A stretch of DNA of 58,528 nucleotides from assembly GCF_900182665.1 (NCBI RefSeq), contig NZ_FXTL01000019.1, forward strand, positions 1 through 58,528. The letters run 5' to 3'. The DNA is from Propioniciclava tarda (lineage in GTDB: Bacteria > Actinomycetota > Actinomycetes > Propionibacteriales > Propionibacteriaceae). Made by a program: the position numbers and the translations under genes. The notes beneath the pieces are model-generated. The model did no database searches. It saw nothing but the letters and a program-made list of their open reading frames with translations, and was not told where the DNA came from. Shown piece by piece: positions 1 through 6,539 of the stretch (position 1 is the first letter of the stretch; each line of letters begins with the position of its first letter).

Positions 1-79
1 CTGACTCACCCTCGCCGCTCGACAGCCGCGACGGCGACCCACCCGCCACCCACGACCAACCCGCCGTCAGATAGACGCC

Positions 80-340
80 TTGTTCAGCAGGCTCCTAGCC
101 AACGACCAGAGCGAGAATCCCGGCGAGATGTCGGTGTCGCGGGTGATCAACGGGCTCACGCGCAACGGCGTCAAGGTCGTTCACCAGGGCAATGCGCTCG
201 TCCACGTCTCGGGCCACGCCTGCGCCGGCGAGCTGCTGTACGTCAACAACATCGTCAAGCCGCGCACCGTGATGCCCGTCCACGGCGAGCCGAGACCGAG
301 CAGGCCCTCGATGCCCAGGGTGAGCCCCGACAGGCCTTGA
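80..340 (+). pseudogene. RNase J fragment (remnant)
   Basis: The reading frame encodes about 60 residues matching the second half of the RNase J core. A stretch equivalent to PGN-E-SVSRVINGLTR is followed by NALVHVSGHA-AGELLY and then VMPVHGE, which is the beta-lactamase-fold motif carrying a metal-binding His. Homology begins near 107 and stops abruptly after VHGE near 294, followed by unrelated residues and a TGA at 338-340. The N-terminal metallo-beta-lactamase half and the C-terminal domain of a ~560-residue enzyme are missing, so no activity is expected. It shares its frame with the next remnant. The ATG at 80 has no recognisable start signals and only marks the open frame. Confidence 0.7.
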
Positions 341-355
341 TCGCCCGGACCGCCG

Positions 356-742
356 TCAGCACACCCGGCATGGCCCGGCGTCGTCTCGGTCGATCCATTC
401 GACGTCACCGCCCCCGGCTTCGGTCCGGTGTGGGCCTGGAACACCTCGGCGTGCGCAGGCTGGCCGACCGGCAGCCGCGCTGACCTCGGCCCCTTCAACA
501 CCAGGCCCGCGCGACCGCTCCTGGTGATCGGCAACACCCACGATCCGGCGACCCCCCTGTCGGGAGCCCGAGCGCTGGCGTCCCTCTCGCCAGGTGCGCG
601 CCTGCTCACCGTGGACGCCTTCGGCCACGTCGGCCTGGGCCGCAGCGGCGGCGTCCAGCGGATCGCCGCCAGATTCCTCATCGACGGCGTCCTGCCCGCT
701 GAGGGCGCCAGCTGCTCGGCTGACAAACAGCCCTTCGGGTAA
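356..742 (+). pseudogene. C-terminal fragment of a TAP-like alpha/beta hydrolase
   Basis: From about 356 to the TAA at 740-742 the frame encodes the C-terminal end of a secreted tripeptidyl-aminopeptidase-like hydrolase. Visible landmarks are a Trp-rich segment ending in SACAGWP, a GPFN motif, the strand LLVIGNTHDPATP carrying the catalytic-acid Asp, and LLTVDAFGH with the catalytic His. These are followed by a typical FLIDGVLPAEG tail. The nucleophile half and signal peptide of a ~450-500-residue protein are absent and there is no start region. The fragment follows directly on the RNase J remnant, so the left edge of the window looks like a deletion scar or recombination junction. Confidence 0.65.
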
Positions 743-757
743 CCCGACCTCCTCGGT

Positions 758-763
758 TAGGGT
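758..763 (+). promoter_or_regulatory. Leaderless -10 box for the GH13 gene
   Basis: TAGGGT lies exactly 7 nt before the GTG at 771, with no Shine-Dalgarno between them. This spacing puts the transcription start at or next to the start codon. No convincing -35 box is visible. Confidence 0.5.
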
Positions 764-770
764 TCCAGAC

Positions 771-2444
771 GTGACTTCGAACCTCGGCTGGTGGACCGAC
801 GCGGTCGTGTACCAGATCTACCCGCGCTCCTTCTGCGACGGCAACGGCGATGGCGTCGGCGACGTTCCCGGTATGGTCTCCAAGCTCGATTACCTGGCCG
901 AGCTGGGGGTGGACGCCGTCTGGGTCAGCCCCTGGTATCCGTCACCGATGGCCGACGGCGGCTACGACGTCAGCGACTACTGCAACATCCATCCCGACTT
1001 CGGCACGTTGGCCGATGCGGACGCCTTCATCGCGGGCGCCCACGCCCGCGGCATCAAGGTGCTGATCGACCTGGTGCCGAACCACACCTCGAGCGCGCAC
1101 CCGTGGTTCGCCGCCGCGCTCATGTCGGCACCGGGCTCGCCCGAGCGCGCGCGCTACCACTTCCGCGACGGCCTCGGCCCGGACGGGAGCCTGCCGCCGA
1201 CCAACTGGGGCTCGCTGTTCGGCGGCCCCGCCTGGACCCGCATCACGGAGACCGACGGACGCCCCGGCCAGTGGTACCTGCACATGTTCGACACCACGCA
1301 GCCGGACGTGAACTGGACCAATCCCGACGTCAACGACATGTTCGACGATGTGCTGCGGTTCTGGTTCGACCGCGGCATCGACGGGTTCCGCATTGACGTC
1401 GCCGACTCGCTGCACAAGGACATGGCCTTCCCCGACACCGCCCTGGCGCCCAACGGCTTCGGCACCTGCATGCCGTCGAACGGTCACCCGATGTGGGACC
1501 AGCCCGCCCTCGCCGATGTCCAGCGCCGCTGGCGGGCGATCGCCGACTCCTACGGCGACCGCGTGTTCGTCTCCGAGGCCAACTGCCCCGGACGCCTCGC
1601 GTTCCTGACCCCGGACCGCCTGCACACGACCTTCACGTTCGACAGCGTGTTCTGCGAGTGGGACGCCACCTCGCAACGCCACATGATCGACCACAACCTC
1701 CGCCTCCACGACGACATCGGGGCGGGCACGACGTGGGTCATGGGCAACCACGACCAGACTCGTCCAGTGACGCGGTACGGCAAGCGGATCACCGGCTGGC
1801 CCTTCCCCGAGTCGGGGGTGACGCCCGAGTCGCAGAAGGTGTGGGCCGAGTACCTGTTCCCGTGGCCGACCGACGTCGAGACCGGACGCCGCCGCGCTCG
1901 AGCCATCGTCCTGCTCTACCTCGCCCTGCCGGGCGGCATGTACATCTACCAGGGTGAGGAACTGGGCCTCGACGAGTCCGAGAACCTGCCGATCGCCAGC
2001 CTGCAGGACCCGTCCTTCTTCAAGACCAACGGACGCACGCGGGGGCGCGACGGGTGTCGCGTCCCGCTGCCGTGGTCCGGTCAGGTTGCGCCGTTCGGTT
2101 TCAGCCCCCGTCCGGACGCCGAGCCGTGGCTCCCCCAGCCCGCCGCGTGGGCGAGCCTGACCGCCGAGGCCGAGGAGCCCGACCCGAACTCCACGCTCAA
2201 CCTGTACCGCGAGGCCCTGCGCCTGCGGCGCGAGACGGACGCCCTGGGCGCCGGCTCGTTGTCCTGGTCGGACGCGGGCGACGGCGTTCTGGCCTTCACC
2301 CGCGATCCGGGCTTCGGCTGCCTCACGACCTTTGGTGGACCAACGACGCTGCCTGACGGCGCTGACGTGCTGCTGGCGTCCCAGCCGGTCGCCGCCGACG
2401 GCACGGTGCCCGCCGAGACGACCGTCTGGTACCGCCTGCCCTAG
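771..2444 (+). CDS. GH13 alpha-glucosidase / oligo-1,6-glucosidase type glycosidase
   Basis: This 557-residue cytoplasmic enzyme (no signal peptide) of glycoside hydrolase family 13 probably releases glucose from the non-reducing ends of short alpha-glucans. The conserved regions are in order: DLVPNHT (100-106), QPDVNW (177-182), GFRIDVA (205-211, nucleophile Asp209), VSEA (267-270, general acid Glu269) and GNHDQT (325-330, transition-state Asp328). Its length fits the alpha-glucosidase subfamily. The frame is open from 594, but homology begins at SNLGWW, and the GTG at 771 with TAGGGT 7 nt upstream is the best start. Its TAG overlaps the TAG of the convergent aroE in a shared CTAG. The exact linkage specificity cannot be read from the sequence. 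Confidence 0.88.
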   Translation: MTSNLGWWTDAVVYQIYPRSFCDGNGDGVGDVPGMVSKLDYLAELGVDAVWVSPWYPSPMADGGYDVSDYCNIHPDFGTLADADAFIAGAHARGIKVLIDLVPNHTSSAHPWFAAALMSAPGSPERARYHFRDGLGPDGSLPPTNWGSLFGGPAWTRITETDGRPGQWYLHMFDTTQPDVNWTNPDVNDMFDDVLRFWFDRGIDGFRIDVADSLHKDMAFPDTALAPNGFGTCMPSNGHPMWDQPALADVQRRWRAIADSYGDRVFVSEANCPGRLAFLTPDRLHTTFTFDSVFCEWDATSQRHMIDHNLRLHDDIGAGTTWVMGNHDQTRPVTRYGKRITGWPFPESGVTPESQKVWAEYLFPWPTDVETGRRRARAIVLLYLALPGGMYIYQGEELGLDESENLPIASLQDPSFFKTNGRTRGRDGCRVPLPWSGQVAPFGFSPRPDAEPWLPQPAAWASLTAEAEEPDPNSTLNLYREALRLRRETDALGAGSLSWSDAGDGVLAFTRDPGFGCLTTFGGPTTLPDGADVLLASQPVAADGTVPAETTVWYRLP

Positions 2445-3253
2445 CCGTCCCGCCGGCGGACGGCGTCCAACAGGGGCTCGGCCGGGCACTCGTGCCCGGT
2501 CATCAGCCGCAGCTGGACGCGCGCCTGGGCCACGAGCATGTCCAGCCCATCGAGCAGTACGACCCCGCGGTCGGCGGCCGGGCCGGCGAAGGCGCTGGTC
2601 CCGTGGCCGTACTGGGCGTCCAGGACGTAGCCGGTGTTCGCCACGAGCGCGGCCGCCAGGTCGGCGTCCAGGGCGACGGGGAGGACCGACACGACCACGT
2701 CGCTGCGCACTCCGGGGTCGCCCCAGCCGCGCACGTCCAGCGGCAGGCCCAGCCGACCGGCGACGTCGCCCAGGCTGGCCAGTGCCCGACCGGCGTCCCG
2801 AGCCACGACGACCACGCGCTCGACGCCCAACGCGGCGAACGCGGCCAGGGCGGATCGGGCCGTCGCCCCGGCGCCCACCAGGACGGCCGTCCTCGCCGAC
2901 TCCAGGCCGGCGGTGCGCAGCGGGTCCAGCACCCCGTCGACGTCGGTGTTCTCGACGCGCGACGGCTCGTCCGGCGTGCCGAACAGGAACGTGTTGGCCG
3001 ACCGCAGCAGTGCTGCGCGCTCGCTGACGACCCCAAAGTCCAGCAGCGCGCGCTTGAGCGGCATCGTGCACGACAGGCCCACCCACTCGGGTCCGCAGCC
3101 CGCGATGAACGCCCCCAGACCGTCCTCGGCGACCTCGAACGCGTCGTAGCGCCAGCCCGTCAGCCCCAGCACCCGGTAAGCGGTGTTGTGGATGAGTGGC
3201 GAGAGTGAGTGGGCGATGGGTGAGCCGAGGACCGCGCAGCGATGGTTGGTCAT
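2441..3253 (-). CDS. aroE: Shikimate dehydrogenase
   Basis: This 270-residue NADP-dependent enzyme reduces 3-dehydroshikimate to shikimate in aromatic amino-acid synthesis. The N-terminal substrate motif GSPIAHSLSP (10-19), catalytic Lys67 in CTMPLK and NTD (102-104) are present, followed by the dinucleotide-binding loop GAGATARSA (128-136). The frame is open to 3298, but ATG 3253 begins at the family N-terminus (MTNHRCAVLGSP). It is the last gene of the leftward fadD-thioesterase-aroE operon, starting 29 nt after the thioesterase stop. A few actinobacterial members are quinate/shikimate dehydrogenases, so strict specificity is not proved. Confidence 0.88.
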   Translation of the reverse strand: MTNHRCAVLGSPIAHSLSPLIHNTAYRVLGLTGWRYDAFEVAEDGLGAFIAGCGPEWVGLSCTMPLKRALLDFGVVSERAALLRSANTFLFGTPDEPSRVENTDVDGVLDPLRTAGLESARTAVLVGAGATARSALAAFAALGVERVVVVARDAGRALASLGDVAGRLGLPLDVRGWGDPGVRSDVVVSVLPVALDADLAAALVANTGYVLDAQYGHGTSAFAGPAADRGVVLLDGLDMLVAQARVQLRLMTGHECPAEPLLDAVRRRDG

Positions 3254-3282
3254 GGGCGAACCCTGGGTGCCCAAGCCGGCCA

Positions 3283-4131
3283 TCAGTCGACCGCCCACCG
3301 CGTCGCGGCGTCCCGGACGGCGTCGGGAACGGGGGTCGGACGCCCCGAGGCGTCCGCATGCACCAGGACCGCCGTGCTGCGGGCGATGACCGCGCCGTCG
3401 GCGAGGGGGTCGACGATCTCGTGGGCGAAGGTGATCGAGGAGCGGCCGACCTTCGCGAAGGCCGTCCGGACGAGATACGGCTCCAGCCGGTGCTCCAGCT
3501 GGGCGACGTAGCGCATGTCTTGGCGGACGATCATCAGCATGGACGCCGACCCGACGGCGAGGGCGTCCGTGATCAGGCCCCGATTGAGGGCGACGCGGGC
3601 CTCTCCCACGTAGGCAAAGAAGCGGACGTTGTTGACGTGCCCGTAGGAGTCGAGATCCGACCAGCGCACCGGGAAAGCGTGCTCGTGCGCGGACGCCCCC
3701 ACTCGATAGCTGTCCAGGCGGGGCAGGTCGTCCAGCGGCTCGGCCACCTCGTCGAACCAGACCCGCTCCGCGTCCGAGATGCGCCGCGGCCGCTGGGCCT
3801 CGAAGTCGAACAGGCAGATCTGAGTGCGCGCGCGGGCGACCGGCGTAGCCCCCTGACGCAGCTCGTAGGCGTACCGATAGGACGCCGCCCGCACGTCCCC
3901 GAGGCGCAGCGAGACCCGCAGCGGTTCGTGGCTGAACTCGATGGGCGCCAGGTACTCGACCTGATGGCCCACGACCACGAGGCCACGGCCGAGGAGGCGT
4001 CCGTTCGGCCCCGGCAGCAGGGCCCCGACCCGCGCCTCTTGCAGGTAGTCGACGACGAGCGCGTTGTTGACGTGACCCTGGGCGTCCAGATCGACCCAGC
4101 GGATCGGGACGTCGACCTCGAACGTCGCCAT
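3283..4131 (-). CDS. Double-hotdog acyl-CoA thioesterase
   Basis: The 282-residue protein consists of two tandem 4HBT hotdog domains. Each carries the signature around a catalytic Asp: WVDLDAQGHVNN at about 12-23 and WSDLDSYGHVNN at about 157-168. This YbgC-like pattern indicates hydrolysis of acyl-CoA thioesters. The start abuts the stop of the acyl-CoA synthetase gene with no gap, so the two are probably translationally coupled and work on the same acyl-CoA pool in opposite directions. Many thioesterases dimerise to pair two hotdogs; here the pair is within one chain. The preferred acyl chain is not predictable. Confidence 0.85.
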   Translation of the reverse strand: MATFEVDVPIRWVDLDAQGHVNNALVVDYLQEARVGALLPGPNGRLLGRGLVVVGHQVEYLAPIEFSHEPLRVSLRLGDVRAASYRYAYELRQGATPVARARTQICLFDFEAQRPRRISDAERVWFDEVAEPLDDLPRLDSYRVGASAHEHAFPVRWSDLDSYGHVNNVRFFAYVGEARVALNRGLITDALAVGSASMLMIVRQDMRYVAQLEHRLEPYLVRTAFAKVGRSSITFAHEIVDPLADGAVIARSTAVLVHADASGRPTPVPDAVRDAATRWAVD

Positions 4132-5952
4132 TTACTCCGCTTCGGTCTCGTACAACGAGTCGACCACGTCGGCGTACTGCTTGGTGATGATCGAGCGCCG
4201 GACCTTCATGGAGGGCGTCGTCGTGCCTTCATCGACGCTGAACTCGTGGTCGAGGATGGCGTACTTCTTCACGCTCTCCCACGCCTCCAGCTTGCTGTTG
4301 GCCCGCTTGAGGAAGCGGTCGATGGAGGCGCGAATCTCCGGCAGCTGGCTCAGCTCGGCGTACGACAGGTCGGTCTTCTTGTGGTTTCTCGCCCACTTCT
4401 CGAGGTTGACCGGATCCAGGGTGATGAGGGCCGAGACGTACTTGCGTCCGTCGCCGATGGCGACGACCTGGGACACGTAGGGGATGTTCGCGGCCAGGGC
4501 ATTCTCGACCTTCTGCGGCGCGACATACTTGCCGCCCGAGGTCTTCATCAGGTCTTTCTTGCGGTCGGTGATCGTCAGGTAGCCGTCCCGATCAAGCTGC
4601 CCGATGTCGCCGGTGTGTAGCCAGCCGTCCACGAGCACCTCAGCGGTGAGCTCGGGCTCCTTGTGGTAGCCGCGCATGACGCCGGGGCCCTTGATCAGGA
4701 TCTCGCCGTCCTCGGCGATCTTGACCGTCGTCCCGGGGATCGCCGGCCCGACCGTGCCGAAGCGCGGCGTGTCCGGATGATTCACGCAGGCGACCGCGCT
4801 CGTCTCGGTCATGCCGTAGCCCTCGACGATCAGGATTCCCGCCGAGTAGAACCACTCCTGGACCTGCGAGCTGAGCTTCGCCGAGCCCGACACGAGGAAG
4901 TCGATGTTGCCGCCCAGCCGGGCCTGCAGCTTCGAGAAGACCAGCTTGTTCGCGAGCTTGTAGGAAGCGCTGAGACCCGCGGGCATGCGCTTGCCCGACA
5001 GGCGGTACGGACGCGCCTTGTAGCCCACCGAGAACGCCCACCGGGAGATGCGCCACTTCAGGGTGCCCTTCGGGGACGCCGTCATGACCGCGTTGCGGAC
5101 CTTCTCGAAGATGCGTGGGACGCCGCACATGAAGTCGGGATTGGTGACCCCCAGGCCGTTGACGATCTGGTCCTGGCGGCCGTCCACCGCGGTGGCGAAG
5201 CCGATCGACAGCTGGGCGCAGATGAGCACCTTGCCGAAGACGTGCGACAGCGGCAGCCACAGGTACTGCAGGCTGCCGGGCTTGATCAGCTTCATCGCGT
5301 TCAGCACTTCGCCCTCGTAGACCCACGATCCGTGGGTGAGCTCGACGCCCTTGGGCAGGCCGGTCGTGCCGGAGGTGTAGATCAGGGTGGCGAGGGAGCT
5401 GGGCGCGGTCGCGTCCGTGGCGGCCTGGACGCAGGCGGGCTCCTTGGCGAGCTTCTCTCGTCCGGCGGACAGCAGCCCGTCCCAGGTGATGACGCGGGGA
5501 TCGGTCGAGTAGCCGTCGATCAGGATCACCGTCTCGACCTGCTTGGCCAGCGTCGGGTTGGCGGTCAGCTTTGCCAACTGCGTCGCATTCTCGGCCACGA
5601 AGAACCGGCTGTCGGAGTGGGTGACGATGTGGGCGAAGTCGTCCGGACCCGTGTTCGGGTAGATCGTCGTCGTGGCGCCGCCGGCGCTGTTGATCGCCAG
5701 GTCGAGCAGCATCCACTCGATGCGGGTCGTGGACGCGATGGCGACGCGGCCCTCGGGTTTCAGGCCCAGGCTCAGCAGGCCGGCCGCGATGACGTCGACC
5801 TGCTCCTTGGCCTGCCCCCAGGTCAGGTTGGCCCAGCCCTTGCCCTCGGGGTACTTGAAGGCGAGCTCCTTGGAGCTCGCGGCGACACGCCGATTGAACA
5901 GTGCCCCCACCGAACGCGGCGCCTGCGCCATCACAGCTGCAACGTCGATCAT
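4132..5952 (-). CDS. fadD: Long-chain acyl-CoA synthetase (FadD15-like)
   Basis: This 606-residue ATP-dependent AMP-forming ligase activates fatty acids to acyl-CoA. The P-loop-like motif IYTSGTTGLPKG (191-202), the adenylate motif GYGMTETSAV and a C-terminal hinge DGWLHTGDIG...TDRKKDLMKTSGGKY are all present. The frame is open to 5985, but ATG 5952 is preceded by GGAGGA at ideal spacing and begins MIDVAAVMAQAP. First gene of the leftward operon; its promoter lies in the 123-nt gap to the divergent marR gene, where the operator-like ATTGAACGGTCAAT sits. The MarR protein may therefore also control this operon, an inference from position only. Confidence 0.9.
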   Translation of the reverse strand: MIDVAAVMAQAPRSVGALFNRRVAASSKELAFKYPEGKGWANLTWGQAKEQVDVIAAGLLSLGLKPEGRVAIASTTRIEWMLLDLAINSAGGATTTIYPNTGPDDFAHIVTHSDSRFFVAENATQLAKLTANPTLAKQVETVILIDGYSTDPRVITWDGLLSAGREKLAKEPACVQAATDATAPSSLATLIYTSGTTGLPKGVELTHGSWVYEGEVLNAMKLIKPGSLQYLWLPLSHVFGKVLICAQLSIGFATAVDGRQDQIVNGLGVTNPDFMCGVPRIFEKVRNAVMTASPKGTLKWRISRWAFSVGYKARPYRLSGKRMPAGLSASYKLANKLVFSKLQARLGGNIDFLVSGSAKLSSQVQEWFYSAGILIVEGYGMTETSAVACVNHPDTPRFGTVGPAIPGTTVKIAEDGEILIKGPGVMRGYHKEPELTAEVLVDGWLHTGDIGQLDRDGYLTITDRKKDLMKTSGGKYVAPQKVENALAANIPYVSQVVAIGDGRKYVSALITLDPVNLEKWARNHKKTDLSYAELSQLPEIRASIDRFLKRANSKLEAWESVKKYAILDHEFSVDEGTTTPSMKVRRSIITKQYADVVDSLYETEAE

Positions 5953-6040
5953 GATTCCTCCATCGCCCCTAGCGGTTGGCGCCACAGTCTAGGGGTTGGG
6001 CCACGAAGAGCCAGGGATAGCGGCCCCACACCGCTACGTT

Positions 6041-6054
6041 ATTGAACGGTCAAT
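6041..6054. promoter_or_regulatory. Palindromic operator, likely MarR binding site
   Basis: ATTGA-ACGG-TCAAT is a perfect inverted repeat (5-bp arms, 4-bp centre) between divergent fadD and marR. It overlaps a possible -35 TTGAAC and lies 8 nt before the marR -10 TAGAGT (6062-6067). Size and placement fit MarR-family autoregulation. Confidence 0.5.
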
Positions 6055-6075
6055 CTTTTGCTAGAGTTTCCGTTC

Positions 6076-6534
6076 ATGGGGACACGTCCGAGCGCACCCT
6101 GGCTGACTGACCAACAGCAGGATGTTTGGCGCGCATTTCTCGCTGCGATCGCGGTCATCGACGACCACCTGGACGCCGCACTGCGGCCCTACGACCTCGA
6201 CCTCGGCGAGTACGAGATCATGGTCAAGCTGTCCGAGGCCGAAGAACGCCGCTTGCGCATGTCGGAGCTGGCTCAGGCTGTCCGGCAATCGCGGTCGCGG
6301 CTGACCCACACGGTGGCTCGCATGGAGAAGAAGGGCCTCGTCGAGCGCACGTCCTGCCCGGAGGACCGCCGCGGGGTCATCGCCGTCCTGACGCCGAAGG
6401 GCTTCGCGCTGCTCGAACAGGCCGCCCCCGTACACGTCCAGTCGGTGCGCGACTGCTTCGTGGACGCCGTCTCCCCTCGCGATTTCGAGGCCCTCGGACG
6501 CGCGATGCACTCCGTCCTGCAGGTGGCAGACTGA
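6076..6534 (+). CDS. MarR-family transcriptional regulator
   Basis: The 152-residue winged-helix regulator has the MarR layout. An N-terminal dimerisation helix is followed by the recognition region MSELAQAVRQSRSRLTHTV, the wing LVERTSCPEDRRG (the DxR-type wing motif, here EDRR) and a C-terminal dimerisation helix. ATG 6076 is preferred over the TTG at 6058 because TAGAGT ends 8 nt upstream and no ribosome-binding site is present, which suggests a leaderless start. The dehydrogenase gene follows 5 nt after its stop, so the two are co-transcribed. MarR proteins usually sense small aromatic or lipid-like ligands; here the ligand is unknown. Confidence 0.9.
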   Translation: MGTRPSAPWLTDQQQDVWRAFLAAIAVIDDHLDAALRPYDLDLGEYEIMVKLSEAEERRLRMSELAQAVRQSRSRLTHTVARMEKKGLVERTSCPEDRRGVIAVLTPKGFALLEQAAPVHVQSVRDCFVDAVSPRDFEALGRAMHSVLQVAD

Positions 6535-6539
6535 CGCGG

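Noticed and set aside
942-3359. 805-codon open frame on the minus strand
   Set aside because: It is the antisense shadow of the GH13 gene and aroE; Arg/Gly/Ala-rich low-complexity translation without domains.
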